Below, one piece after another: positions 23,769 through 32,957 of a stretch of 64,000 nucleotides of DNA (the stretch's first letter is position 1; each line of letters begins with the position of its first letter). The stretch lies in NCBI RefSeq assembly GCF_900101755.1, contig NZ_FNAE01000005.1, positions 62,001 to 126,000 of the forward strand. The letters run 5' to 3'. The translations under genes were made by a program, and so were the position numbers. The notes beneath the pieces were generated by a model, which saw only the letters and a program-made list of their open reading frames with translations, did not search any database and was not told the origin of the DNA. Source of the DNA: Ectopseudomonas alcaliphila. GTDB taxonomy: Bacteria > Pseudomonadota > Gammaproteobacteria > Pseudomonadales > Pseudomonadaceae.

Positions 23769-25229
23769 ATGGCCATCTCCCGCGACGACCTCGACCAGCA
23801 CGGCCTGATCATCGGCGTGTCGCCCGAGCGTTTTCGCGCGGTGGCCATGCCGCTGCTGTTCGATCACCTTGATGCCCAGTGCGAGGGCACCATCGCGGTC
23901 AACCGCCAGGCGCGCATCGTCTGGATCAACGACAAGTACGCGCAGAAGGTGGGCATCGCCGACGCGCGCACGGCGCTGGGCAAGGAGATCGAGGAAGTGC
24001 TGCCGGCCAGCCGCCTGCGCGAGGTGGTGGAAAGCGGCCAGCCGAGCATGCTCGATCTGATGGCCTTCGGTGACGAGCACTTCGTGGTCACCCGCATCCC
24101 GCTGCGCGACGAGGACGGCACCCTGGTCGGCGCCCTGGGCTTCGTCCTGTTCGACCGCGCCCGCCACCTCAAACCGCTGATGGCCAAGTACAACAACCTG
24201 CAGAGCCAGTTGCTCGCCACCCAGCACGAGCTGGCCAAGGCGCGCCGTGCGCGCTACACCATTGCCGGCTTCATCGGCGCCAGCAGCGCTGCCAGCGAGG
24301 TCAAGCGCCAGGCCCGCCGCGCCGCGCAGCTCGATGCCACGGTGCTGCTGCGAGGTGAAACCGGCACCGGCAAGGAACTGCTGGCCCAGGGCATCCACAA
24401 CCTGTCGCCACGGGCCAACGGCCCCTTCGTCGCGGTCAACGTCGCCGCCATTCCGGAAACCCTGGTCGAGGCCGAGCTGTTCGGCACCGCGCCGGGCGCC
24501 TTTACCGGCGCCGACCGCAAGGCCCGCATCGGCAAGTTCGAAGTGGCCAACGGCGGCACGCTGTTTCTCGACGAGATCGGCGACCTGCCGCTGCCCCTGC
24601 AGGCCAAGCTGCTGCGTGTATTGCAGGAGCAGGAGGTGGAGCCGCTCGGCTCCAATCAGGTCAAGCCGCTCAACGTGCGGGTGATCGCCGCCACCCATAT
24701 CGATCTGGAAGCCAAGGTGGCGGCCGGGCAGTTTCGCGACGACCTCTACTACCGCCTCAACGTGCTGGCCCTGCGCGTGCCGCCGCTGCGCGAACGCGTC
24801 GGCGACATTCCCGCGCTGATCGAACATCTGCTCGATGACCTGGCCAACCGCTCCGGCCTGGCGCCCATGGAGCTGAGCGACGATGCCCTCGCCCTGCTCT
24901 GCGCCCAGCCGTGGCGCGGCAACGTGCGTGAGCTGCGCAACCTGCTGGAGCGGGCACAGCTCGCCATCGATGGGCGCCTGGATGCTGAGACATTGCGCAG
25001 TCTGCTGGTCGATCCGGTGACGCCGAGCGAGCAGGCGCCCGTTGTGCCAGCGGCAATCAGCACGACGCAAACCCTGGCCGAACAGCTGGCACAGGCCGAG
25101 CGCCAGGCGTTGCTGGCGGCACTGGCTGCAACCGATGGCAATCGCCAATTGGCCGCCGAACGCCTGGGCATTTCCCGCGCCGGTTTCTACGCCAAGCTGG
25201 CGCAGCATGGGCTGGGGCGCCGCGGCTGA
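23769..25229 (+). CDS. Sigma-54-dependent activator with PAS domain (HbcR-like)
   Basis: 486 residues: an N-terminal PAS-type sensor (about 30-140), an AAA+ domain (about 165-395) with Walker A GETGTGKE, the sigma-54 contact loop GAFTGA, Walker [13 protein letters not shown] and the Arg finger region [11 protein letters not shown], and a C-terminal Fis-type HTH ([20 protein letters not shown]). It is similar in layout and neighbourhood to HbcR of P. aeruginosa, which controls 3-hydroxybutyrate use. A -24/-12 promoter and two palindromes lie before the downstream permease gene, so that gene pair is the likely target. Confidence 0.9.
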   Translation: MAISRDDLDQHGLIIGVSPERFRAVAMPLLFDHLDAQCEGTIAVNRQARIVWINDKYAQKVGIADARTALGKEIEEVLPASRLREVVESGQPSMLDLMAFGDEHFVVTRIPLRDEDGTLVGALGFVLFDRARHLKPLMAKYNNLQSQLLATQHELAKARRARYTIAGFIGASSAASEVKRQARRAAQLDATVLLRGETGTGKELLAQGIHNLSPRANGPFVAVNVAAIPETLVEAELFGTAPGAFTGADRKARIGKFEVANGGTLFLDEIGDLPLPLQAKLLRVLQEQEVEPLGSNQVKPLNVRVIAATHIDLEAKVAAGQFRDDLYYRLNVLALRVPPLRERVGDIPALIEHLLDDLANRSGLAPMELSDDALALLCAQPWRGNVRELRNLLERAQLAIDGRLDAETLRSLLVDPVTPSEQAPVVPAAISTTQTLAEQLAQAERQALLAALAATDGNRQLAAERLGISRAGFYAKLAQHGLGRRG

Positions 25230-25240
25230 GCTCCTCACCT

Positions 25241-25313
25241 TGTAGGAGCCGGCTTGCCGGCGATCCCTCAGTGTTCGCCTCCCGATCTGATCGCGAGCAA
25301 GCTCGCTCCTACA
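25241..25313. repeat. GTAGGAGC...GCTCCTAC inverted repeat
   Basis: TGTAGGAGCCGGCTTGCCGG at one end and GAGCAAGCTCGCTCCTACA at the other form a REP-like unit, one of several in this window. It follows the activator gene and may form an mRNA-end hairpin. Confidence 0.75.
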
Positions 25314-25336
25314 AAAAACCTTTGCCTCCAGATTTC

Positions 25337-25397
25337 GTAGCCCGGATGAAATCCGGGGATCAGCCCCTCCCACAGCCCCGGATTGCATCCGGGCTAC
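25337..25397. repeat. GTAGCCCGGAT...ATCCGGGCTAC inverted repeat
   Basis: GTAGCCCGGATGAAATCCGG faces CCCCGGATTGCATCCGGGCTAC. The same family occurs at 47735-47792 and 57551-57610. Confidence 0.8.
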
Positions 25398-25400
25398 GAA

Positions 25401-25457
25401 TCCAGATTTCTGGAATCGCCCTATTCGAGAAATCCATAAATCTGGAATAAATCCAGA
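25401..25457. promoter_or_regulatory. Two palindromes, probable activator-binding sites
   Basis: TCCAGATTTCTGGA (25401-25414) and TCTGGA-ATAAA-TCCAGA (25441-25457) use the same half-site in opposite arrangement. They lie 111-167 bases upstream of the sigma-54 promoter, the usual distance for enhancer sites, and next to the gene of a sigma-54 activator. Confidence 0.6.
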
Positions 25458-25567
25458 ATAATGGACATCCACCCATCTCTCTCCTGCGTTCCCGTATTCG
25501 GCACGAAAGCCTGAAATCCCCTGCCCACAAGCCTTCCGGCCCCATCGACGAAAGTCTCACCCCACCC

Positions 25568-25583
25568 TGGCACGACTCTGGCT
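25568..25583 (+). promoter_or_regulatory. Sigma-54 (-24/-12) promoter of the permease operon
   Basis: TGGCACGACTCTGGCT fits TGGCACG-N4-TTGCW with one change; the invariant GG and GC are ten bases apart. It is 88 bases before the permease start. Confidence 0.7.
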
Positions 25584-25670
25584 CTATATCCGGCAAAGGT
25601 GCACCGCCGTATCCGCGCCTTCTCGATAAACGGCCTCGAGCCGCTAGAACAACAACAAAAGGAACCACCC

Positions 25671-27056
25671 ATGGGTACCCTCGGTATTCTGATCTCCCTC
25701 GCCTTGTTGATGTACCTCGCCTATCGCGGCATCAACGTGTTGATCCTCGCTCCGCTACTGGCCCTGCTGGCGTTGCTGTTCGCCGGCGACGTCGGCCTGC
25801 TGCTGCCCACCTACACCCAGGTGTTCATGAAGGCTATGGGCGGCTACGTGATCCAGTTCTTCCCGCTGTTCCTGCTTGGCGCCCTGTTCGGCAAGTTGAT
25901 GGACGACTCGGGATCAGCGCGCGCCATCGCCCACGGCATCGTCGCCAAAGTGGGCAGTGAGCGCGCGATCCTGGCCATCGTGCTGGCCTGCGGCATCCTC
26001 ACCTACGGCGGTGTGTCGCTGTTCGTGGTGGCCTTCGCCGTGTACCCGATCGGCGCCGCACTGTTTCGCGAAGCGGGCATTCCCAAGCGCCTGATCCCCG
26101 GCGCCATCGCCCTCGGCTCGTTCACCTTCACCATGACCGCGCTGCCCGGCACGCCGGCGATCCAGAACGCCATTCCCAACCCCTTCTTCGGCACCGACGC
26201 CTTTGCAGCACCGGGCCTGGGGGTGATCGCCGGGCTGATCATGTTCGGTCTCGGCACCTGGTGGCTCACCGCGCAGTCGCGCAAGCTGATGGCTGCCGGC
26301 GAAGGCTACGGCGAACACCGCGATGACCCGGTCGCAGAAGACAAGGGCAGCATTCCCGGCTTCTGGCTGGCGCTGCTGCCGATCTTCGTGGTGATCGCGC
26401 TGAACTTCCTGATGGCCAAGCAGATTCTGCCGGCGGTCGACACCAGCTACCTGGCCAAGCCGGAATACGGCGGCCTGCAGGACGCCAAATCGCTGATCGG
26501 CATCTGGTCGATCATCGTCGCTCTCAGCGTCGCCATCGTGCTGCTGATCGCCATGCACTGGAAGCGCTGGATGGACCTGAAGAAGAGCGTCAACGACGGC
26601 GCCTTCGGCTCCATGCTGCCGATCCTCAACACCGCCGCCGAAGTGGGTTACGGCACGGTGATCGCCTCGCTGGCCGGCTTCGTGATCATTCGCGACCTGG
26701 TGCTGGGCGTCTCCAGCAACCCGCTGATCTCCGAGGCGGTGGCGGTGAACATTCTCGCCGGCATCACCGGTTCGGCCTCCGGCGGCATGTCCATCGCACT
26801 GAAGACCCTCGGCGAGCAGTACCTGACCATGGCCACCGCTGCCGGCATCAGCCCCGAGCTGCTGCACCGCGTCGCCGCCATGGCCTCGGGCTGCATGGAC
26901 ACCCTGCCGCACAACGGCGCGGTGATCTCGCTGCTGGCGATCTGCAAGCTCACCCACCGCGAGTCGTACAAGTTCATCTTCGTCAACACCGTGGCCTTCC
27001 CCATGGTGGCCCTGGCCGTGGTGATTACCCTGGGCACGATGTTTGGCAGTTTCTAA
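25671..27056 (+). CDS. GntP-family permease, probable short-chain carboxylate uptake
   Basis: A 461-residue membrane protein with about 12-13 helices and a GGAA ribosome site. Family features include YVIQFFPLFLLGALFGKLMDDSGSARAIA, GGVSLFVVAFAVYPIGAALFREAGIPKRL and TGSASGGMSIAL. The neighbouring sigma-54 activator and CoA-transferase, and the similar P. aeruginosa hbcR neighbourhood, suggest a hydroxy- or keto-acid substrate rather than gluconate. This is inference from context. Confidence 0.88.
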   Translation: MGTLGILISLALLMYLAYRGINVLILAPLLALLALLFAGDVGLLLPTYTQVFMKAMGGYVIQFFPLFLLGALFGKLMDDSGSARAIAHGIVAKVGSERAILAIVLACGILTYGGVSLFVVAFAVYPIGAALFREAGIPKRLIPGAIALGSFTFTMTALPGTPAIQNAIPNPFFGTDAFAAPGLGVIAGLIMFGLGTWWLTAQSRKLMAAGEGYGEHRDDPVAEDKGSIPGFWLALLPIFVVIALNFLMAKQILPAVDTSYLAKPEYGGLQDAKSLIGIWSIIVALSVAIVLLIAMHWKRWMDLKKSVNDGAFGSMLPILNTAAEVGYGTVIASLAGFVIIRDLVLGVSSNPLISEAVAVNILAGITGSASGGMSIALKTLGEQYLTMATAAGISPELLHRVAAMASGCMDTLPHNGAVISLLAICKLTHRESYKFIFVNTVAFPMVALAVVITLGTMFGSF

Positions 27057-27108
27057 GCCATAAGCCTCTAGGAGCCCTCCAGACGCTGCACTGTCGCTCA
27101 GCAAAAGG

Positions 27109-27173
27109 TGTAGGAGCCAGCTTGCTGGCGATGCTTTTGAACCGCATGGATCGCCGGCAAGCCGGCTCCTACA
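27109..27173. repeat. GTAGGAGC-type inverted repeat
   Basis: GTAGGAGCCAGCTTGCTGGC and GCCGGCAAGCCGGCTCCTAC form the two ends. It sits between the permease and the CoA-transferase gene, inside the presumed operon. Confidence 0.75.
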
Positions 27174-27200
27174 TGACCCCTTCGTCACGAGTACCCGTTA

Positions 27201-28760
27201 ATGAGCAAGATCATGACCGCCGCTGAAGCCGTGGCGCGCATTCCGGACAACGCCAACCTGGCCACTGGCGGCTTCGTCGGTATCGGTTTCGCCGAGCAGA
27301 TCGCCATCGCCCTGGAGCAGCGTTTTCTCGCTGAACAGGCGCCGCGCGATCTGACCCTGGTGTATGCCGCCGGGCAAGGCGACGGCAAGGGCCGCGGCCT
27401 CAATCATCTGGCCCACGAAGGCCTGGTGCGCCGGGTGATCGGCGGTCACTGGGGCTTGGTGCCGGGGCTGCAGAAGCTGGCGGTGGATAACCGCATCGAG
27501 GCCTACAACCTGCCACAGGGGGTGATTTCCCAGCTGTTTCGCGATATCGCCGCCGGCAAGCCGGGGCAGTTGTCGCGTGTCGGCCTGGGCACCTACGTCG
27601 ACCCGCGCCACGGCGGCGGCAAGCTCAATGCGCGCACCACCGTCGAGCTGGTGCGGCTGATGCCCATCGACGGCGAGGATTACCTGTTCTACCCGACCTT
27701 CCCGATCAACGTCGGCATCGTCCGCGCCACCAGCAGCGACGCCGATGGCAATCTCAGCTTCGAGCGCGAGGCGCTGACCATCGAGAGCCTGGCCATCGCC
27801 ATGGCCGCGCGTAATTCTGGCGGCCTGGTGATCGCTCAGGTCGAGCGCATCGTCGAGCGCGGCTCGCTGAACGCCCGCGAGGTGAAGATCCCCGGCATCC
27901 TCGTGGATTGCGTGGTGCAGGCCGAGCCGGCCAATCACCAGCAGACCTTCGCCACCGCCTACAACCCGGCCTTCGCCGCCGAAACCCGTGTACCGGTCGA
28001 CAGCCTGGCGCCAATGACGTTGGATGTGCGCAAGCTGATCGCCCGCCGCGCCGCGCTGGAGCTCAAGGGCGGCGCGGTGGTCAACCTCGGCATCGGCATG
28101 CCCGAAGGCGTCGCCGCAGTAGCTGCAGAAGAAGGCGTGATCGAGCGCCTGACCCTGACCGCCGAGCCCGGGGTGATCGGCGGCGTGCCGGCATCCGGCC
28201 TGGACTTCGGCGCGGCGAGCAACCACAGCGCCCTGCTCGATCAGCCCTACCAGTTCGACTTCTACGATGGCGGCGGCCTGGATATCGCCTTCCTCGGCCT
28301 GGCCCAGGCCGATGCGGCGGGCAACCTCAACGTGTCCAAGTTCGGCAGTCGGCTGGCGGGGGCTGGCGGTTTCATCAACATCAGCCAGAACGCCAAGCAG
28401 GTGGTGTTCGTCGGCACCTTCAGCGCCGGCAAGCAGGACATCCGCATCGAAGACGGCCAGCTGCGCATCGTGCAGGACGGCGAGCTGCGCAAGTTCGTCG
28501 GCGAGGTGGAACACCGCACCTTCGCCGGACGCCTGGCCGCCGAGCGTGGCCAGCCGGTGCTCTATGTCACCGAACGCTGCGTGCTGCGCCTGACCAAAGA
28601 AGGGCTGGAGCTGATCGAGGTGGCGCCGGGGGTGGATATCCAGCGCGACATCCTCGAACGCATGGATTTCGCCCCCATCGTGCGCGAGCCGAAGCTGATG
28701 GATGCACGGCTGTTCAGGCCCGAGTCCATCGGCCTGGCGCAAAGCCTGGACACTCTTTGA
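27201..28760 (+). CDS. Acyl-CoA:acetate/3-ketoacid CoA-transferase (fused alpha-beta)
   Basis: 519 residues combining both CoA-transferase halves in one chain, as in YdiF and propionate CoA-transferase. The N-terminal half has [18 protein letters not shown] and the C-terminal half [16 protein letters not shown] and the catalytic Glu segment [13 protein letters not shown]; the Glu forms a CoA thioester in this family. It would activate the acid imported by the upstream GntP permease using acetyl- or succinyl-CoA. Its exact substrate is unknown. A terminator follows. Confidence 0.92.
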   Translation: MSKIMTAAEAVARIPDNANLATGGFVGIGFAEQIAIALEQRFLAEQAPRDLTLVYAAGQGDGKGRGLNHLAHEGLVRRVIGGHWGLVPGLQKLAVDNRIEAYNLPQGVISQLFRDIAAGKPGQLSRVGLGTYVDPRHGGGKLNARTTVELVRLMPIDGEDYLFYPTFPINVGIVRATSSDADGNLSFEREALTIESLAIAMAARNSGGLVIAQVERIVERGSLNAREVKIPGILVDCVVQAEPANHQQTFATAYNPAFAAETRVPVDSLAPMTLDVRKLIARRAALELKGGAVVNLGIGMPEGVAAVAAEEGVIERLTLTAEPGVIGGVPASGLDFGAASNHSALLDQPYQFDFYDGGGLDIAFLGLAQADAAGNLNVSKFGSRLAGAGGFINISQNAKQVVFVGTFSAGKQDIRIEDGQLRIVQDGELRKFVGEVEHRTFAGRLAAERGQPVLYVTERCVLRLTKEGLELIEVAPGVDIQRDILERMDFAPIVREPKLMDARLFRPESIGLAQSLDTL

Positions 28761-28770
28761 GCGTGAACTC

Positions 28771-28797
28771 ACGGGCCTGAACGGGCCCGTTTTTTTT
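28771..28797 (+). terminator. Rho-independent terminator after the CoA-transferase
   Basis: ACGGGCC pairs with GGCCCGT, followed by seven or more T. It begins ten bases after the stop codon. Confidence 0.88.
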
Positions 28798-28887
28798 GCT
28801 CAGGCTCACGCCGCCCGAGCGTGACGGTTGCGTGCGCAGTTCGAGGCTGGCATGGTGCGCCTCTCTCATGAACAAGGATCGTTAGCA

Positions 28888-30219
28888 ATGAGCATGCCCG
28901 TCCCCGCTCCGCTGGTTTTCTGCTCCAGCCCCTTCGATGGTGACCTCCCTTTCCAGGCCTGGGCCGATCTGTCTCTGGAAATCGATGGCCAGCCCGAACA
29001 CGACGAGAATCTTCTCAACCTCGCAGGCTTTCTGGTGCGCCAGGCGCTGGTCGACCAGCAGCCTGAGCGCCTCAAGCAGGCAAGCGATGTCGAGTCGGCG
29101 CTCTATGGTTTGCGCGCTCACGTGCAGCTGTATTCGGGCGGCTGTTTCAATTTCGCCGAGGCGCTCACCGAGGAGGATCAACCGTCGCCCGAGGTGGAGG
29201 TGATCCCCGGGATATCCATCGGCAATCTGCTGTTGCTCGCAAAGGGCGCCGCCCGTGCCGGAATCGAAGCGCTGCATCGTCACCTGAAACCCGTCGACGC
29301 GCTGGCCAACGCCTTGCAGCAGGCCCAGGAATCCGACCTGTCGCAACCGGCCCAGCACGTCTGCGCCCTGCTGCCAGGCATGACCATCACCCTGACTCCG
29401 CCCTTCGCCGATAGCCAGACCCTGATCTACCCAAGCCGACTGGACACCTATCAGCAGCAGCTCAAGCTCGAAGAATTGGCCGGCCTGCCACAACAGCGCT
29501 GTGAAATCCTGCTCGGCGACCAGTTGCTGGATGACACGCAGCCGGCATACGGCATCGCTTACGACATCCTGTCCATGATGCTTCGCCTGCTGCGGCAACG
29601 CGCGCTCGAGAGCGGGCAACCCGATCTATCCGCACGCCAGCAGGAATGGCAGCGCGTACGCCTGGTGATCGGCAGCGGGCTGCACTACAGCGCGCAGTTC
29701 ATGCTCAACCCCGAGACCTATCAGCCGGCCTTCGGCAACGCGGTGCGTGGCCTGAAACTGGCAGGCACGCAGAGCATTATGCTGCCGGACCATCTCGACC
29801 TGCCGGCTCTGGAACAGGTATGGGAGGCGCTGGCACACGAAGACATGCTCGTCGAATGGCAGAGGGTGCAAGCGAGCAAGGACGTGGCAGACCGCTCGCT
29901 GATGCTCAACCTGGAAGTGGCCTGCAAACTGGAGGTGCTCGCCATCGATGCAGACGAGCAACTGCAGGTGCTGGTAAGCTACCGCGACAGCGAATTCATC
30001 TCAGAGCCCGCCGCACAGCAGGCAGCGGCGTCCGTGCCGGAGGCCGAGCAAACACCGGCACAGGTACCCGCACTGGCGGCCGACGCAGCAAAGGTCGAAC
30101 AGCAGGCGATGCGCCCGCATGACGACCTGACAGCTCCCCGCAAGTCGGGCAGTTACGGCCCTCTGCTGCTGGCCGCCGTGATCGTTGCAACGCTGACAGT
30201 GATCCTGCTCAGAGGTTGA
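28888..30219 (+). CDS. Unrecognised protein with C-terminal membrane anchor
   Basis: 443 residues from the ATG preceded by AGGA. I do not recognise it. The bulk is soluble with no signal peptide and includes a proline-rich, Ala/Glu-rich linker (about 375-415), ending in a single membrane helix (YGPLLLAAVIVATLTVILLRG) at the very C-terminus, a tail-anchored layout. Acidic stretches (AEALTEEDQPSPEVEVIPG) and LIYPSRLDTYQQQLKLEELAGLP are distinctive. Its GC and codon use match the core genome. It stands alone after a terminator, so it probably has its own promoter. Confidence 0.7.
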   Translation: MSMPVPAPLVFCSSPFDGDLPFQAWADLSLEIDGQPEHDENLLNLAGFLVRQALVDQQPERLKQASDVESALYGLRAHVQLYSGGCFNFAEALTEEDQPSPEVEVIPGISIGNLLLLAKGAARAGIEALHRHLKPVDALANALQQAQESDLSQPAQHVCALLPGMTITLTPPFADSQTLIYPSRLDTYQQQLKLEELAGLPQQRCEILLGDQLLDDTQPAYGIAYDILSMMLRLLRQRALESGQPDLSARQQEWQRVRLVIGSGLHYSAQFMLNPETYQPAFGNAVRGLKLAGTQSIMLPDHLDLPALEQVWEALAHEDMLVEWQRVQASKDVADRSLMLNLEVACKLEVLAIDADEQLQVLVSYRDSEFISEPAAQQAAASVPEAEQTPAQVPALAADAAKVEQQAMRPHDDLTAPRKSGSYGPLLLAAVIVATLTVILLRG

Positions 30220-30228
30220 ATGCCGCAC

Positions 30229-30260
30229 AGCCAGCCACGGGCTCGCTCCGGGCTGGCTTT
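30229..30260 (+). terminator. Weak terminator-like hairpin
   Basis: AGCCAGCC pairs with GGCTGGCT across a 14-base loop, followed by only TTTG. It lies ten bases after the preceding stop codon. Confidence 0.4.
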
Positions 30261-30340
30261 GCCGTCGCCAGGCAAACAACCTGAACCATCCCCCGCCCCC
30301 TCCGTCGTAACTGCAAGACGACGAGCCAGGGAGACGGAGC

Positions 30341-30481
30341 ATGAACCCCCGATTCAAACCCTATCGCGGCCCCTCAGGTGGCTGGGGCTCGGCCTACTCG
30401 GTAGGCAGTATCCTGCTGCGTGAGCGCGCCCCGCTGACCGGCGCCCTCGCCCTGCTCAAGCAGAACCGGAGCCGAGGCTAG
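30341..30481 (+). pseudogene. N-terminal fragment of an FdhF/YdeP-type molybdopterin oxidoreductase
   Basis: A 46-codon frame with a good ribosome site (GGGAGACGGAGC before ATG) reads FKPYRGPSGGWGS...SV...ILLRERAPLTGALALLKQN. This matches the first residues of FdhF/YdeP formate-dehydrogenase-like proteins, which continue with a Cys-containing GFDCPGCAW block. Here a TAG follows directly and the remaining ~700 residues are absent. The stop overlaps the stop of the convergent AraC gene. It is a decayed remnant; translation of the stub is possible. Confidence 0.55.
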
Positions 30482-31311
30482 TCTTGCAGCGGAAGCCAGA
30501 TTTCAACCTTGCCGGTTCCCGCCATGGGGTCAAAGTCTGCGCTGTAACGCTCAAATTCCGGCGCTGCTGCAGCTTGCACCCCTGCGCTGGGCAACCAGCG
30601 CTGAAAGATGGCATTGAACGTTTCATGGATGCTGGAGATGTGCCCCTGATGCAGAAATACCGCATAACGCCGTGCTGCCAGGCGTTGCAGGGTCAGGCCA
30701 GCCGGCACCTCGGAGGCATGGCTCACCAACACCCCGGCAATATATTCAAAACTACCATCCTCTCCTGGATTGCAGCACACGCCGAACGTCTCGCCCCCCT
30801 GCTGCCTTGGAATGCGGCCGATATAGGGTTCGAAACGCTGCCATAGCCCCGCAATACCTTGGGCTGTCTCGGTGGTAAAACGCTCACCTAGCCCGACGAT
30901 CAGCAGCTCTTCGCCATCGACGAAACGTGGTTCCGACAATGCATAACTAGTAGTGGCGTGCATGCGCAGGGCCTCCCGCAGTTCTATTCCACTCAGGTCA
31001 CCGTTCGCGCGCAGTGCCTCGGGGGTTGTCCCGAAGTGCTCGCGGAACGCTCGCGTAAATGCCTCATGGGAGCCGTAACCAACCGCCAGAGCGACATCGA
31101 GAATATCCGGCGCGCCTTTTGCCAGCCGATGGGCTGCGCGGCTCAAGCGGCGCGCCTTGACGTAGCGCATCACCGACCACCCCGTGGCGCCGGCAAACAC
31201 CCGCGACAGGGTAAAGCGCGACAGTCCACTGACACTGGCGAGTCGCTCCAGATCAAGCGCGGTGTCGAGTTCAGTTTCGATCAGCCAAAGAGCTTTGCTA
31301 ACGGGATCCAT
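30478..31311 (-). CDS. AraC-family regulator with GyrI-like effector domain
   Basis: 277 residues. An N-terminal AraC double HTH (LERLASVSGLSRFTLSRVFAGATGWSVMRYVKARRLSRAA and ILDVALAVGYGSHEAFTRAFREHFG) precedes a GyrI/SOUL-like small-molecule domain (FVDGEELLIVGLGERF...WQRFEPYIGRIP...FEYIAGVLV...YAVFLHQGHIS...YSADFDP). Regulators of the Rob/BmrR type with this layout respond to drugs or lipophilic compounds. It is divergent from an FMN reductase gene 179 bases away, a plausible target. Confidence 0.9.
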   Translation of the reverse strand: MDPVSKALWLIETELDTALDLERLASVSGLSRFTLSRVFAGATGWSVMRYVKARRLSRAAHRLAKGAPDILDVALAVGYGSHEAFTRAFREHFGTTPEALRANGDLSGIELREALRMHATTSYALSEPRFVDGEELLIVGLGERFTTETAQGIAGLWQRFEPYIGRIPRQQGGETFGVCCNPGEDGSFEYIAGVLVSHASEVPAGLTLQRLAARRYAVFLHQGHISSIHETFNAIFQRWLPSAGVQAAAAPEFERYSADFDPMAGTGKVEIWLPLQD

Positions 31312-31490
31312 TACCGCTCCTCAAAAGACACGCCCGCAGTATCCAGCACAGAATTGCAGCGCGCTTGATCGTTCTTGCACGACCAATTCGCTAGCAAGCG
31401 AGTGGCCCAGGCGAATCCACGAAACGACCGTCCGACACAAACCACGGTCTATAGTTGCTCAGTCTCTCGCCCCCACCGCAAGGAGTTACC

Positions 31491-32048
31491 ATGAGCAATA
31501 CCTACACCGTCGCCGTGCTGGTCGGCAGCCTGCGCAAGGCCTCGATCAACCGCAAGCTGGCACTGGCCCTGGCCGAACTGGCCGCGCCTACGCTGAAGCT
31601 GGAGATCGTCGAAATCGGCGAGCTGCCGCTGTACAACGAAGACATCGATGTCGAGCCAGTGCCGCCCGCCTACAGCACCTTTCGCGCCAAGCTCAAGAGC
31701 GCCGATGCGCTGCTGTTCGTCACCCCGGAGTACAACCGCTCGATGCCGGCGCCGATGAAAAATGCCATCGACGTGGGCTCGCGCCCCTATGGACAGAGTG
31801 CCTTCAGCGGCAAGCCCGGCGCCGTGCTCAGCGCCTCACCGGGCGCTGCTGGCGGCTTCGGTGCCAACCACCACCTGCGCCAGTGCATGGTGTTTCTCGA
31901 CGTGCATATGATGCAGCAGCCGGAAGCCTACCTCGGCGGCGCCGGCAGTTTCTTCGACGACAACGGCAAGCTGAGCGACGGCATCAAACCCTTCCTGCAG
32001 AAATTCATCGACGCCTACGCGGCGTGGGTGGCCAAAAACGCAGGCTGA
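31491..32048 (+). CDS. NADPH-dependent FMN reductase (ChrR-like)
   Basis: 185 residues with AGGAG before the ATG. The flavodoxin-like fold is shown by the FMN-phosphate loop GSLRKASINRKLA and the LLFVTPEYNRSMPAPMKNAIDVGSRP block. Such enzymes reduce quinones, chromate or azo compounds by two electrons, protecting against oxidative stress. The divergent AraC/GyrI-type gene may regulate it; this is inferred from position. Confidence 0.92.
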   Translation: MSNTYTVAVLVGSLRKASINRKLALALAELAAPTLKLEIVEIGELPLYNEDIDVEPVPPAYSTFRAKLKSADALLFVTPEYNRSMPAPMKNAIDVGSRPYGQSAFSGKPGAVLSASPGAAGGFGANHHLRQCMVFLDVHMMQQPEAYLGGAGSFFDDNGKLSDGIKPFLQKFIDAYAAWVAKNAG

Positions 32049-32180
32049 GCCAACAATGGTGACTGCTCGGGGCCTGGGAACAACAGAGGCCCCGAGCGGC
32101 ATCGATGCCTGGGCGCTCAAGCACAGCCAATGCCGAAAGCCCGTCAGGCGAGCTCATCTCACCGACCCGAACGACACGAT

Positions 32181-32798
32181 ATGGAAATCCGCTTCAGCCT
32201 CACCGCCGCAGACCTTCAGACGCTGGCCGACGAAACCGTCGATGCGCGCGTCAAGAACAATGACCAACACTTCGATTGGCAGCAGCGCCATACGCCCGCG
32301 CTGATCCTCAGCCTGGCCCTGGCTTGCGCGGCGCTGTCGCCCTGGATGCTGTATGGCCGCTACAGCGCGGAAAGCATCATTGCCCTGCTGTTGGCGATGC
32401 CGCTGCTGTTCGTGCTCGGGCGACGCTACACCCCTCGCCTTGCCGCTCTCGGACAAGCGCGCAATGCCCACATCCGCCAGCGCAGCAGCGACGCGCTGGG
32501 CATCAGCCTGCACAAGCAACTGCAAAGCAGCCGCGACCAGCTAATCGGCGTTCATGTCTGGCAGATAACCCCTCAGGCGCTGCGAATGACGTCACCGAGC
32601 GGGCAACAGGTAGAGATCAGCTGGAACACCATCGCCTGCGTAACCCAAACCGCCAGCTTCTATCGCTTGGCCAGCACCTCGCAACGGCTCATGGGCCTTG
32701 CCTATGTGCTTCCCAGGCAGAGCCGAGAAATGGAAGCGCCGCTCTACGAGCAAGGGCTTGCTGAGCTTCTGCAGCATTGCCAGCGCAACCCCAACTAG
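32181..32798 (+). CDS. YcxB-like membrane protein
   Basis: 205 residues. Two adjacent hydrophobic helices (LILSLALACAALSPWML and SIIALLLAMPLLFVLG) are followed by a soluble domain (HVWQITPQALRMTSPSGQQVEISWNTIACVTQTASFYRL...AYVLPRQS) with the YcxB-like pattern. The function of this family is not known. The start at MEIRFSLTAADLQ is chosen because earlier in-frame codons look non-coding; no strong ribosome site is present. Confidence 0.75.
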   Translation: MEIRFSLTAADLQTLADETVDARVKNNDQHFDWQQRHTPALILSLALACAALSPWMLYGRYSAESIIALLLAMPLLFVLGRRYTPRLAALGQARNAHIRQRSSDALGISLHKQLQSSRDQLIGVHVWQITPQALRMTSPSGQQVEISWNTIACVTQTASFYRLASTSQRLMGLAYVLPRQSREMEAPLYEQGLAELLQHCQRNPN

Positions 32799-32928
32799 GT
32801 TCTGTACGAAAAGTCGTCGAGCGAAGGTCAGGCAATACCGATGGCGGCCCGGCGACAACCTGCCGTGGCACGAAGTGCATCCTGCCTGCCGATATGCCCT
32901 CATCTGCGGCTTGAATGACACTGGCAAC

Positions 32929-32944
32929 TAGACCGACCGGTCTA
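32929..32944. promoter_or_regulatory. TetR-type operator TAGACC-N4-GGTCTA
   Basis: The perfect 6-bp arms are 13 bases upstream of the TetR start codon and close to the TAGACCGGTCTA sites bound by NemR/YxaF-like repressors, so autorepression is likely. Confidence 0.7.
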
Positions 32945-32957
32945 CATAATCCAGGCC

